This document shows positions 9,421-20,995 of a stretch of DNA of 64,000 nucleotides, piece by piece; within the stretch, counting starts at the first letter, position 1; each line of letters opens with the position of its first letter. Under the pieces are notes generated by a model. That model searched no databases. It saw only the letters and a list, made by a program, of their open reading frames with translations, and was not told the DNA's origin. The translations under genes were made by a program, and so were the position numbers. Origin of the DNA: Diplonema papillatum (taxonomy: Eukaryota > Euglenozoa > Diplonemea > Diplonemida > Diplonemidae); the NCBI GenBank assembly GCA_030068145.1, contig JAPJBO010000581.1, positions 1 through 64,000 on the forward strand. The letters are read 5' to 3'.

Positions 9421-11332
9421 CATCAGCTGACGGGTTTCGGATTTTGTTAATGGCTGTAACAGATGGAGCCCGGCTAGTGCACCACCGTGGGGGAAGAGGA
9501 AGAAAAAAAAACAAGGGAAAAATAAGAATTAGAAGAAGAAAAAAAAATGAAAAAAAAAGAAATGAGTCGGTGTTCGCCGCATCCCGGTCACCTCTTGTGG
9601 GGGAATCTCTGCTTAGACTGCGTTCGCACAAATGTTTTTTATTGCGGACTTCCATAGATTCTGGGCGGTTCGCACCGCTCGACGTGAAGCTGGCGGTGCG
9701 ACTCCCAACAGGGTCCAACCGGAATCCCCTTCGACCTCATTCGGTGCGTCACACCCCGCCTAATTTGACGAAGACGTTGATCGGCTCGGGTTGTGTTTGT
9801 TTGGCACGGTAGCTGCGCAGACGAACACGCACTCTGCAAGCGGGCACAGTACCTGCCATGTAGAAAACCACCTCCCCCTGACGCGCCGGTTAGCTTTCGT
9901 TCCGGATGATTTTCCGGTCCACGGCAGCGTCTCCCTGGCGCCCCTAACCAACGACTGCACGCCACCCACGTGCCATTGCTCTGTTGTCGTTTTCCATCGC
10001 TCGTTGCAAACAAGAAGGGATAAAGAAAAAGAGGTGAAAACGCGGGTGTGCGTCCGGCATTCGTCTGTTCCCCCAACAGCTGCCGATCGAGCTATTTCCT
10101 AGCGCAGGGGCCCGTCCGGCGGCCTATTTCGAAGCGAACCGCGCCTTCCTGCTGGCAATCGCTGCTTTCTCCTGTGGGTTGGAAGAGCGGATGCCATCAC
10201 AACAAAGAGAGAGCAAGATCGTTCAGAGGTCTCTCAGGTACTCAAGGTTTGCAAGGGCTGTTACTTTGGAGTTGCCAGTTGACTGCGGGGGGGGGATCCT
10301 ACTTTCATGCTGAGGCAGAACACTACCTACATGCGTGTTTGCCGTTGGCAGCAAGGCTTCTTCGGCGAGAAAGCGAGACGTAGAAAAGAAAGGGATTGCA
10401 GGAATCTGGAAGAACGGGATGAACCCATGAGGGACTGGGGTTCCTGCGTGTTCGTCTAGACTGTTTCTTCCAGAATATTCTTCCAGAATATTCTTCCAGA
10501 ATACTCTTCTTTTATCTTTTCTTCGCTGCGTTGTTGTGCGCACTTACACGCAGGTGCTTTGCCATCAAGGACCTGCTATCTGATGAGCTGAGTAGCACCT
10601 AGTCGAGAGGTTTAGCAAACGATTCTACCCGCGTACGTTCAAAGAACGATCTTTGGAAAACCACTTGACGATACAGGAAATCGCTTGACGATAGCTTCAA
10701 GGACATTTATACACGTTGGGACTTGGCTGAACGAAGTAAACCCTGCCGAACAGCATGATCCATTCCTCGAAGCCACCCTCGGCTTGATGTGGGGAGCGCC
10801 CACGCTACGTAAGCAACGAGAGGGGGGAGCCCATTGGGGCGGCCGTCATATAAGGGCGGTGCTACACACAATTAGTAGAATGTCAATTGAGCCACTGAGT
10901 GCGTAACCCGTGAGCTGCCACAAGCTTGAATAAGTCCTGGGACCTGTTTTACACACAATCGGACGCAGTTCGGGATCGGGCACCACACTGTCGGTCGACT
11001 GCCACGGAACTGTTTCTGGTTTCGCGGCGGAGGGGCGGAGGAAAAAGACTGTTGGCCAACATAGGATACTGGCAATCCTGGTTGTGGACACGTTTACGCA
11101 CGGGACAACGCCTAGGATAGTCGTATATAGGACGCCCAGCTGGCGCACAATCAAGTCGATTGACACACGCATGCTTTGGGGAGGGGTAAAGCTGACTGAC
11201 GGACACCCATACTCGCAAGGATTTGACGCACCAGAGCAGAGCCGAAGAACATGAGAGCACGTTCAGCTTGAGCTTCGGGGAGCCCTTGCCACCGGCATGA
11301 ATGCCCGGGCCTTGACGATGGTGTGAAAAGTG
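9421..11332. other. intergenic with a short ATTCTTCCAGAAT repeat
   Basis: No coding sequence is supported. At about 10466-10510 a 15-16-bp motif (ATATTCTTCCAGA) is repeated about three times. The part next to 11332 may hold a 3' exon of the SARNP-like gene. Confidence 0.5.
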
Positions 11333-11341
11333 CTAACATAC

Positions 11342-11827
11342 CTCAGCAGACACGGCGGCGGCAGGCTGTTTCGGGGCGCTCTTGGTGGTGGAGCCCTTGC
11401 CGCCCTTGGAACCCTTCTTGCCACCCTTCTTCCCGCCCTTGCCGCCCTTTGCGCCTTTTCGCCGCTTCGGCTCCGGCTCGACCTTCAGGTCCTCCTCGCT
11501 GGCGCCGAACCGCTCCATGCGGCGCTTCTTCGCCTTTTCCTCTTCGGTGCCGAACCTCTCGATGCGCTGTGCACGCCTTTCCTTCTCTTCCGGGGTTTCT
11601 GCAGTGGCCGCCGGCTTCTCCGCCGCCTTCGGTTCGTTCTTTGCCGTCTCGATGGCAGTGTCCACGTCCGCAAGACTGAGCAGACTCTCGACGGTGTTCA
11701 TGCCCGATGCTACCGGCTTCGCCTCTTCCTTCGGCGCCTCCTTCGCGACTTCCTCTTCGACTGGTGCCGCTGCCGTCGTCGTTTCGGGCGCCACGGCCGT
11801 GGCCTCGGTGGTGGGTGTCTCTTCCAT
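11342..11827 (-). CDS. SARNP/Tho1/MOS11-like RNA-binding protein, first exon
   Basis: 162 codons from the ATG at 11827. An acidic Glu/Ala/Thr/Pro-rich N-terminus is followed at about residues 83-112 by two spaced RxERFG motifs (RIERFGTEEEKAKKR and RMERFGASEEDL), the hallmark of the Tho1/MOS11/SARNP C-terminal domain. A Lys/Gly-rich basic tail follows (KGGKKGGKKGSKGGKG). Known members are nuclear, bind RNA and work with the TREX mRNA-export complex; the same role here is inferred. The sequence GAG|GTATGT at 11342/11341 is a good 5' splice site, and without splicing the frame stops three codons later at 11333, so a short 3' exon probably follows below 11333. I could not place it. The N-terminal SAP domain of some SARNP proteins is not visible, as in plant MOS11. 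Confidence 0.68.
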
Positions 11828-14800
11828 CTTTGACTGTTTTGCTGCCCGGGGGTTGGTCTTCCTCTTCTGATGCTTAAGATTTCCGTTTATGTATTTATGG
11901 CGTTATTTGTGGATAAGAAGGTCGGTTTTTTAAGGTCTCCGGTTGACCGTAGAAGCTTGGGTAAGAAGGGGGTATTTATGTTTCGTTCCCCGTGTCTCTC
12001 AGAATGAGGTTTTGGGCGACACCTTCGGGAGCGTGAAAGCTGCAAGTGCACCGGTTCAGAAGCTTCGCCGGGCCCCTCTTTACTTTTGGTTCGTCTCTTT
12101 GGCAGCGAGCCATGTCCACGAGACTGAGCTGTCGAAGCTGCCTCTCAGCTGGGTTCCCTTCTGGGGATGGTCGCTGTCGTGGCTGCCACCCGGATTGACA
12201 TCGTGCGGATGTTCTCGGCTCAAGGGGTTATCGAATGCTTCCCCTGCCGGGTCACTCGGAACCGTTGCTCCCTACTCCTTCCACCAAAGACCACAACCAG
12301 CCGGAACGCTCACAGTTTACACTCATCGCATCTGTCGTGTGACTGCGGGGGGACTCGCATGCGTGGCCGTTCGCAATTGCGGGACTCTGGGGATCTTTGA
12401 TGATCGAAGGTGCAAGTTGGCGGTCGGGGCATTTATCAACTCCCGAACAAGCGCGCGAGGTTTTGGCCTGCGCAAGACTGACCAGATAAAACCCAGCACG
12501 CAAATCGCGCAAACCCACGCACTCACAGGATGCTGCTAACCGAGGACAGCGCCTCTCCCGAGCTTGATAAACAGGCGTGAGAGGTGCGAAGAACAAGAGA
12601 CAAGCAGAAGCAGAAAGAGGTCAAAAAAGAGGAGCCACCGTCGACGGGCGACAATTGTGGGCGATGGGGGAGGGGGGGTGGACAGGGGATGCGGAGGAGG
12701 CAGGAGTGCTCACAACGCTTTTGGGAACAAGCCCACGGGGCAACACTGGAATACCACTACTCGTGTCGTTGCGTTACTTATCACCACAAACCGTGTCAAA
12801 ACATATGTCGGACAACTGGGTGCGCTTCATTTTTGAGCTGACGTTAAAAAAGTGGGTGTCATGCCAGCTTTGCAGGTGTGGATTTACACGCGTCTTTGTT
12901 GTCCCACACCCTCTTTAACTCCTCACCGTGTATAGGTGAGTACACGACGGTAGGCTAGGCGGCATGATCGTCGGATCCCCACTGAAGAACTGTGAAAACG
13001 GGGTTTTGCCTAAAGTTGCCTAGAGTAGAGTGTTTAGCATTGAATTCTTTTAAGTACATGAACCCCATGGATTAGCATGCACTGTTTAGCAGCGGCTGCC
13101 AAACATCCCGTGACACCGCGCAAGGTGGTAAAACGCTCTTTTGTTTTCTTTTCGATTGCTTTTGATGGGGCATGCAGCCCCCAGGGAAAAAAAGGGGGAA
13201 AAGGTTTGTGCCCTCCACCAAGAAGATGATCCTCTCCACACATTGCAACTCGTTTGGCACAACCTGTGCCCGTGTACGACAAAGATGCGGCAGGAAGGGG
13301 CGATGAGGGTCTTCGGAATTGTCGCTTTACTCTCCCGGCGACGAACGGCCTCGGCCCACGGCTCCTCGTTGGGCGGCACGTGAATGATTGTACCCCTCGT
13401 GGTGCCCTTAGCCCTTAGCAGGCCATTGTGGACCGCGACAGCAGCACCGTGCTTCCTAGAAGGACCACAGGGACGCTACCATGCGTATGTGCTATCAGAC
13501 CCTGCGCTAGCACATGCAACGTACAAGTACAGGAGCACCGCAGCTAAACAAAAAGGAGCATGCATAACGCACAGTTTTGTTGGTTCTGCCCGTTCCGTAT
13601 TCCATATGAGACGACCAAAAAGAGGAGGGCGGGGAGGCTTGGGCAGAAAGATTCTGATAGAGCACGGTGCCGTTGCATGTGAGATATGCAACCAACAGGG
13701 ACCTTTAAACTTATAGAAATGGGGTTCTGGTGGGTATACCGTCCACCCCCATGCACAGCATCGTACTTTGCCAGAATAACTCTGCTCTCCCTCCCCCTTT
13801 TTGCACCCTACCGCACGGGTGCATGGGGACACTTGCCAGTTCTTTACGCAAGGTGCGGTTTGTCTTTTTGCGCAGACGACACGCGCATTTCTTTTTTTTT
13901 TTTTTCCCGACGACAACTAGTGTCAGACTAGCCTTTTTTTTTTTTTTTTTTTTTTTTTCCGCGGCAGCGCAACATGAAAGAAGACGTTTATTTTGCTGCT
14001 TCGTCCAGTACACTACTCGACGCGCAGAGGAGGAGGGGTTGAACAGGGGGAGAGAGTGTGTGGGGGTGTGTTGCGTGTCTGTGCGTGAGTGAGTGCGAGT
14101 GTGTGTGCCTGTGTCTGTGTTTCGGTTTAGGACTTGTGACAGTTAACTGTCACGTCCAGCCAACAGTAGCGATCGCTGAGTGCGGCGGCAAAACAACCAC
14201 ACAGCATGGGAGGGAGGCAATGTAGTCGCTGGGTTTGGGCTCCGGACATAATTAGGTAGTCCCGAGGTAGTGCCGAGGGTAAAAGCTTGAGAGGCAAAAA
14301 ACTTTACCGGGTTTCGTACGGGCGGTAACATGGGCGAGGCGGAGGAGGGTTTCTGAAGAATGATTATGTCCCTGACGCAGGCATCGACAAGAAGCCACTC
14401 AGCCTCTTCGCTGGGTGGGCGTTGGGTGTGCAGAGCGTTTCCTACAACCAACACACTCAACCATACTCAAGTGCCTCCTGCCCCGAACCTAGTTGCACCA
14501 GGCAAACCCCCCCCCCCCCCCCCCCAAAGAAATGAACTGTAGTGCCGCCAGGTGGTGCCGACACTACCTTGTTTTTTCAGCAAATTTCATTAGGTAGTTA
14601 CGCGGCACTAGCTGTTTGCCCAAGCACGACTACATTGGAGGGAGGAGGGAGATGGCAAGATGCTGTCTTACAGACAAATGAAAAAGCCGGAGAAAAACGA
14701 TGCGGCTTGGCGGAACCTGTGCTGAAGTTTTCACAGTGGCGACGGTCCACAGGCCTGTTCAGAAGGCAGGGGAAAAAGCAGCGGTCTCAGCTAGAAATGC

Positions 14801-14954
14801 TGTTCCGCAGCGGAAACAGCGCGAGATCCGCATCTCAACTAGAAATACTGTTCTCGAGAGCACTCGCTCCTGAGGGTGCGTGGAAGTCGAATTTTGAGTG
14901 TGCTGTGTCCCTCTGGGCAGATTCTCTGCTTTTTTTTTTTTTTTAAGAAGTAGG
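11828..14954. other. intergenic, homopolymer-rich, no supported gene
   Basis: Holds long T runs (about 13892-13905 and 13933-13958), a C run at about 14508-14525, and one copy of a dispersed motif (ATGGATTAGCATGCACT, about 13066-13083) that recurs three times at 40948-41181. Open frames are short and cross the homopolymers. Confidence 0.55.
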
Positions 14955-15261
14955 TCAGGGGTCTTTAAAAGTTTGGGGGTTGGGGCGGAAAACCCGGTGT
15001 CAGCCAAAAACCCGGTGTGAGGTCAAATTTTTCCAACACTTGGGCAGCAGGGATGCCTTGGGACGAAAATCTGCGCTCTAAACCGGGGTTTTGGGGAATC
15101 ACACGGCATTCAGCGGCCCCGACTCGCACAGTAGGCTGTCTTGACGCTTCAGGTGGGGGGACCTGCCCGCGCAGCGATATATTTTGTGGTGGTGAGCCAC
15201 CTTTTGGCGATGACCGATCCAGCAACTCTTCTTGTGGCGGTTTTGTGTTTCTTAAAGGAGC

Positions 15262-15560
15262 CCTGCGCCGCAGGCGCGGAAACTTTTAAACGGTCGCACT
15301 TACGGATCAAAGCAGATGGGCACTAGGGTGGCTCGTCACAACTAGGTTGGCTGACATGTCAATTAAACCTGCGCCGCAGGCGCGGAAATTTTGACGGTCG
15401 CACTTACAGCTAAACAGATGGACGGGAACTTGTTGGTTGTTCACCGGCTGCAGCAGGTTTTCGTCCACGGTGGAACACTGTGAACAGAAAGAGCAAATAA
15501 TGCGGTAGCCCCATTACAAAAGATACTCAGCCAAAATAAATACCTGCGCCGCAGGCGCGG
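15262..15560. repeat. GC-rich palindrome CCTGCGCCGCAGG, three spaced copies
   Basis: The motif CCTGCGCCGCAGG followed by CGCGGAAA occurs at 15262, 15368 and 15543. The first two are followed by a shared stretch (CGGTCGCACTTAC). Each can form a small hairpin. All lie within the 14955-16151 element. Confidence 0.75.
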
Positions 15561-15617
15561 AAAATTTTTGGCGCCTTTCTGGCCAGCCAGCTAAGTACGA
15601 AGATCGCAAAACAGTTT

Positions 15618-16045
15618 TCCGTGAAAGAAATTTCCGCCGGTGGTTTCTGCTCTGAGAAGATTTTTTCCATCAGGTTTCTGCCACGAGAAATTTCCACCAA
15701 TGGGTTCCTTTAGAAAACATTTCCACCAACAATTTCTGTTAGAAAAGTTTTCCGCCAAGCTTCCCGTGAAAGAAATTTCCGCCGGTGGTTTCTGCCATGA
15801 GAAAATTTCCATCAGTTTTCTGTCGTGAGAGAAAATTTCCACCAACAGTATTCCACAAAGAAATTTCCGCCAGTAGCTTTCGCCTCGAGAAAATTTCCAC
15901 CAGTTTTCTGTCACGAGAGAAATTTCCACCAGCAGTTTCCCACGAAACAAATTTCCGCGTAGTTTTCACGAGACCATTTCCATCATCGGTTTCCGTCACG
16001 AGAGAAATTTCCGTCAGTAGTTCCCGCCACGAGAAAATTTCCAGC
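15618..16045. repeat. degenerate minisatellite, about 33-bp unit, about 13 copies
   Basis: Repeats of GAGAAAATTTCCACCAG plus a variable TTTCTGTCACG part fill this stretch. Units differ by substitutions and small indels, so the array is old compared with the 50-bp satellite. Confidence 0.8.
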
Positions 16046-16151
16046 CTACACAGTGACAAAACAGAAATCTGGAATTTTTTTTTTCCCAGAATTTTTCTGA
16101 CTTTTTTTTTTTTTCCTCTTTTTTTGACACCGGGTTTTTAAAGTCCCCTGA

Positions 16152-16231
16152 AGTAGGTTCAGCCCCTCATACAGCACTGGTTCACTGAACCAGCGGTCGC
16201 TTGGTTCGATTCCTTCCTGGTGCACTTTTTT
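16152..16231 (+). other. tRNA-like sequence with B box and T-run (pseudo-tRNA or SINE head)
   Basis: GGTTCGATTCC at 16203-16213 matches the Pol III B box, a possible anticodon stem (CTGGT...ACCAG) precedes it, and TTTTTT at about 16225 could terminate Pol III. The 5' acceptor strand that should pair with TGGTGCA is absent and the A box is poor, so this is not an intact tRNA. Confidence 0.3.
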
Positions 16232-16950
16232 AGAGTTAAAGTTTTTTCTGCGTCTAACAAATGCAATTTGTCAAGAACGAAAACAGATCGATGGCGCCGT
16301 ACTATCCTCAGTCCCGTTACGTAAGTGCGCACCAGCAAAACGAACGCAAGCGCACTGAGCCCGGCGCAGGAGTGCTTGCACACGTGTGCCAGCTCTTTTG
16401 CGCCTGGTTGCAAGCGTGTGTGCATTTGCTGTTCGGAGGCTTCGATGCCTCCGAAGGTTACCGACAGCAGGGTGCGCGCAATGCTCGGTCTCTTTCTCCA
16501 GACTGACCGGTCAACGAACGCAAGGTTGAGATCAATGCATGGCAGGAACCTTTCAATCTGACCAGTCAACGACTGCTAGTTTGCGGTCAATGAATGGCCG
16601 ATGAGATTCACGGACCGGACACCAAGCGCAAGGTCCCGGTCAGTTGTAGTAGTTACTGTAAAGCCGCGACAGCATTCGGACGAGGTTTACCTTTCGCAAA
16701 GGCTGCATCTCGGTGCGGGGCACAGCGGGTTCTGGGAAAATGAGAATTGGCGCAGTGTTCTCCGCAGGCCAGCGACGGGCCGCAAGGCGCCGTCGCGAAG
16801 GTCGCGTCATTTTGTTCTTCGCTTACAGAAGGAGCCACTGTGGGTCTTGCCGTGCCCGCGCCTCTCCGCCCCGTCGGGTTTGGGCTTCGTGCGATAAAAA
16901 TACTCGACGTAGCTGAGGTAAGGGGCAAATACAATTACAAACACAATCTG

Positions 16951-17165
16951 ATTTGTTCTTCGCTTACACCACCGTGTGTTCTTTTCTCACTCAGGACTTT
17001 GACCTGTTGTGTTTGTGTGATTTGTCGTGTAGGGGTAGACCCGCATGACCTCACGTCCATTCAACACGTGGTTCGGTAGTTACAGCACTTGGGATCCCTT
17101 CTGTTCTTTGTCGGGCAGCATCGTCGAGCATTTCCTTTCAAGCTGGCGCTTATGTAAAAGAAAAT
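16951..17165. repeat. dispersed repeat family R2, copy 1
   Basis: About 215 bp shared with 35281-35496 and 55292-55495. Shared blocks include TGTTCTTCGCTTACACC, GACTTTGACCTGTTG, GTAGACCCGCATGACC and CTGGCGCTTATGTAA, always in this order. No long frame is kept between copies, so a non-coding mobile repeat is likely. Confidence 0.85.
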
Positions 17166-17288
17166 GGGCATTACATTTCAGCCGTGCAGGTCAAAGGTGC
17201 GCTCATGACCAGTTTACTGCATCGCGCGGGCTTTTCAAACGTATCGTTGTTTCCGCCTAAAGAGCGAGATGCTCTGTGGGAGAATCCA

Positions 17289-17490
17289 GAAAACACTCGG
17301 AGGGCCGCTCGGTGCACTTTTTGACGAAGGCTGGATGGAGAGAAACGATACAACAATAAAATGGGTCTGAAAGATTACACGGTATGGGTGTGTGAGAGTG
17401 TGCGTGGGGGGTGTGTGTTCTTGTACACGGGGGTACAGTACCGTTTCCTCCCTTTGGAATTGCAACCGGCGGCCGCCTCGAGTGTTTGCT
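17289..17490. mobile_element. CTCGAG-TIR MITE family, copy 1 (divergent)
   Basis: Left end AAACACTCGGAGG, right end GCCTCGAGTGTTTGC. The right interior (TTTCCTCCCTTTGGAATT, then GCAACCGGCGGCC) matches the copies at 29221, 31263, 37331 and 38352. Confidence 0.6.
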
Positions 17491-19077
17491 AGGTGCGTCA
17501 AAAAACTGGAGCGTGTCACTCGCCAACCGCGGCTGATACGAAAAAAGACGCGATGATGACGAAGAGCGCATGTGACACAAGGAGAGCCAGACACGGAGTT
17601 CTCGCTTCCGTCGGTCTGTTGTCGGAACTCGACTAGACCTCATCCCGGCAATAGAAATGAAAGAAGGGCTAGAGTCGGTGTTGTCGCTGGTCTATCCGGT
17701 TAACCCAAAGACAGGGGAGGGTCGAGCAGCGGCGTAAGCAGGGTTTCCGCGGCACACTGAGGGGGCTTTCTCCTCGCAGAAAAAAAAAGAAATAAACAGT
17801 TTCGTCTTGAATCTAGCTGAACGTAATCACGATCAGACATTGCGTCCAACGAAACCACCACACGCACACTCTTCCCCGGCCATTGCTAGCCGCTGTTGTG
17901 CGAGTGACGAGCTCTTGTTTCTCACTTCTGCAGGTGGCCACGCATGAAGGTCCCTTTGAAAATAAGAAGAAGCAGATCCAGTTTCCCTTATTTCTGAATG
18001 AATTCTTTCAACGAGCTTCCCGTTTCCTCCAACGGTTTGTGTTTTGGTAAAAAGAAGACAAAACGAAACAAAATACAAGCGCTTCGTTTTGTTTGTGTGT
18101 GCCGGGTGATCAACATTCCTTCTTACTTTCGTACCCTGTTGCACAATCGGGTTCGTAATTCCGATCACCCAACAACGCGCTGCCTGCCCTCAAATACATT
18201 GTAGGGCAGCCGCCAAACTCAAATACGTTGTAGGGCAGCCGCCAAAGTTGTGATAAGCGGTCGAGGTGTCGTTTTCGTGCACCTCCCGCGGTCGGGGAAG
18301 ACACGGCGGCAGTGCCGCACTGGTGACAAATACGTGCTCCAGTCGACATCTATGGAGTCAAAGGCCTCGCGGGTGAGTAGAATCGCGGCCATATTGGTTC
18401 CCAAGCCGTAACAATTGTGTTGTGCACCTGGGGAACACGTATACTATAGTTTCGTCCACGTGACAACTGTCGTAAATCCCACTACCTAAGCTCTAACCGT
18501 ACGTGGTTTCAGGTGGCAGCTGATCATGATCAGAGGTCCACTGAGGCGGTTCAGTTTCCGTGCATACTGCGTGTGGCCAAACCTCGTACATACATCGCGC
18601 GAGCAAGGGAAAAGAAGACGAGAAGACAAGAGTTTCGCTGACCTGGTGCGCTCCCTGAACCCAAACACCTGCGTAGTTTCAGGTGGCGGTTTCTCATGGT
18701 CAGAGGGTCCTACTCCGGCGGTGCAGCTTTCTCACGCTTGTGTGCGGCTAAGAAAGAAGACACGGGGTGCCAGGCACTCCGGGGAAGCCTTCGGCGAATC
18801 TCTCGGTAAACCGTCGGGGTAAGCTTTCGGTTGACTTCTTCTCTCCTTTTCTCCCAACACGCTGGTCGAAAGACACAGGAGAAATCCAGAGTCTCCGGAA
18901 CGCCTTCTATCGCGCAGCTTTTGCGGATACGTTCAACAACCACTCGGGCAGGATTTGTGAATTCGAAGAAGCGGTGGCGATTTGCTTTGAAGGCACGAAT
19001 ACGTGAAGACAGTCTGTCGCGCGTTCGAATCTTCGTAAATAAAGCGCTATGAAATTCGTCAGAACGGACGTTTGATG

Positions 19078-20031
19078 TTACCGGGCAGCGCCGGACGTGA
19101 ACAAATTAGCCCATGCGACGGCGTCCGGGTCGCTCAGCAGATGGGGGTCGACCGCATCGATCAGGGCAGACGGCACGGATAGCTGCTGGCAAGCACTCAG
19201 GACGATGCCCTTCTCGGCCCCAGGTAGTGACGCGAGGTTCTTTTGGTACGCGACGTGGACGTACTGCGTCGCCAGCGCCGTGAACCGAGCAGCGTCGTGG
19301 TTGAGACCGGCGGCTACCGTGGATGCGATGTCGGACACGGGGTGGTACAAACTGTCAGCGGTGATGTCCCAACTGAGAATCGAGAGAACGTGGGCGTGGT
19401 TGCGCTGGAGGATCGACAGACGCGCGCTGGTAACGGCGGCTGTTGTGTCAGAAAGCCGGGCCAAGTTGAGCTCGCCGCGCAGTCTTAACCCTGCAGTGAC
19501 TACAGCCGTTGTACCCAGTGGAGACACATTCCGTGCGGAGACGAGCCACAGGATGCACTCGGCTAGATCCCAAGGTTCCGCTATGGTGCGGTCGCCTGTT
19601 GGGAGTAACCGTTGGTACCTGTGCACATTCGCGTGTGCCGCGCACACAATGTCGTCGGCGACCTCAAGGCACACGCCCAGCTCGTAAAGGCATCGATGCG
19701 TCTTCTCGATCATCCCGACTGCCTCGCCATGGCCACCGCCACCGCCATTCGTTTCCTCCGGCTTCCCGCCGTCGCCGACACGCATCCGCTTTGCCGGCGG
19801 ATCCATTGGGTTGTCCGCGCCAGACACCGTGAAGCCGTGTACGGTTCCCCTCCCAGGGTGGGGCGGAGGGGTGGTAGCGGGTGGAGGGGCTGTATTAGGT
19901 GCAGTTCTATCCCCGCCCGCCGCATGTCCCCTGCGCAAGTGCGAGCGCTTTGCGTTTCCCCTCAACGACAGCAAGTGTCGGACCACCACACCCGGATGTC
20001 GCATTTTGGCAAGTTTTCTGCCGGCGTGCAT
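19078..20031 (-). CDS. divergent cyclin-fold protein (cyclin K/L/T-like)
   Basis: Up to 317 aa from the ATG at 20031; a second likely start is the Met at 19806 (MDPPAKRMRVGDGG), which gives 242 aa and a more typical N-terminus. The first about 105 residues are Gly/Pro-rich and low in complexity. From about residue 106 the pattern fits a cyclin box: YELGVCLEVADDIVCAAHA then VHRYQ, matching the helix that ends in the FHRF-like motif; WDLAECILWLVSARN, matching the usual CLFLASK helix; and HVLSILSWDITADSLYHP, matching the LGWDL motif of cyclin K/L/T types. A second weaker repeat follows (ATQYVHVAYQKNLASL). Such cyclins partner CDKs in transcription or splicing control; here this is inference from pattern alone. 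It could also be a TFIIB-like fold or unrelated helical protein. Confidence 0.5.
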   Translation of the reverse strand: MHAGRKLAKMRHPGVVVRHLLSLRGNAKRSHLRRGHAAGGDRTAPNTAPPPATTPPPHPGRGTVHGFTVSGADNPMDPPAKRMRVGDGGKPEETNGGGGGHGEAVGMIEKTHRCLYELGVCLEVADDIVCAAHANVHRYQRLLPTGDRTIAEPWDLAECILWLVSARNVSPLGTTAVVTAGLRLRGELNLARLSDTTAAVTSARLSILQRNHAHVLSILSWDITADSLYHPVSDIASTVAAGLNHDAARFTALATQYVHVAYQKNLASLPGAEKGIVLSACQQLSVPSALIDAVDPHLLSDPDAVAWANLFTSGAAR

Positions 20032-20995
20032 TGTTTGAGTTCGCTGGCTTTGGCCTGACTTCGTTCCTACCTAAACACCAAGCGTGTGTGAGATATGCAT
20101 CACACACGGGGCTGATTCAGACAGACTTAAAGTTGACAAAGATAACAAGAACCAAACGTCAAAGAAACTGCGGCCGAGAGCTAGGGAGATGGATGTGAAA
20201 ACGAGACTGAGTCTGTGTGTTGAGTGCCTCTAAGAGCGATTAAGTGTAAATGAGGGCTCGGAAAGTGGCCTTCGAGGGTATCTCTTTGGAAATATTTGAT
20301 TGGGACCACGTAGACTCGGTGACGACCGGTGTGAACGCTTTGTATACACCAGACACCACGTATATTTCTGATCCTACTACTTATGAACCTGAATAATCGC
20401 CGCGGTCAGCACTCGAATGTATTTACAATCAGTACGGACTTCGGCAGTCCTCAGGATGGCAGCCAGGGCAACGGGCTACCGCGCGGCTGGAGGTGGATCA
20501 GTTGTATTAATGAAATGGCGTCGCGGGGAACGATGAAGACCGCGGCCAGACGCGACGAATTGCAACAGCCCGACACGCATCCGGCCGTCTTACGCAGGCA
20601 GCGGACCGGATTCGCCCATTCCCGTGATGCAGTTGAGTGTCGCTCGAAAGTCTAATCAATCAGACTGCGGTCGACTCTCGACTCGATCATGACCGTCGCG
20701 TTTGGAATTCGAACAGGGTAGGCGATTGTTCCATCGTGCTCGGTTTCCCAAAATGGCCGAAAGCGGCGATCAAGGCTCGCATGACGGAAAGCCTACTCAG
20801 AAGAGAAGAGCTCTGATGAGCCGCGGACCGCTAAACAGCACACCATCCGGGTACCAGGGGTACCAGGGGTAGCGCCAGAGCAGCCAGTCAGCCTCCACAG
20901 AGACGCGCTTCATCCCACTCGCACTCGCACGGGATTTGCACCATTCTTGGTCACATGCTGATGCAAGCGGCGCTTTCAGCAGAGTGCTGAACACC
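20032..20995. other. intergenic, no supported gene
   Basis: I see no repeat or coding signal apart from a 10-bp direct repeat (GGGTACCAGG) near 20850. It must contain the upstream region of the cyclin-like gene and the 3' flank of the LRR gene. Confidence 0.45.

Larger units (their letters stand above)
14955..16151. mobile_element. 1.2-kb non-autonomous TIR element, 6-bp target duplication
   Basis: The left end TCAGGGGTCTTTAAAA is mirrored by TTTTAAAGTCCCCTGA at the right end; a second inverted match (ACCCGGTGTCA) lies further in. The element is flanked by the direct repeat AGTAGG at 14949-14954 and 16152-16157. No transposase is inside. It carries three copies of a GC-rich palindrome and a degenerate 33-bp minisatellite. 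A second element with a TCAGGGA end and a 6-bp duplication lies at 60168-60838. Confidence 0.78.
16158..19077. other. intergenic with dispersed repeats, no supported gene
   Basis: Besides the R2 and CTCGAG copies, this stretch has a 30-bp tandem duplication at about 18187-18246 (CAAATACATTGTAGGGCAGC) and two divergent copies of a segment starting TTTCAGGTGGC (about 18508 and 18678). No gene is recognised. Confidence 0.5.

Noticed and set aside
9087-9423. Repeated frames beginning MVFLSLQSFAHP
   Set aside because: They are the 112-bp tandem repeat read in successive frames.
11151-11339. Second exon of the SARNP-like gene containing AERALMFFG
   Set aside because: It vaguely recalls the AERFG motif, but I found no clear acceptor that fits its phase, so I left the 3' end open.
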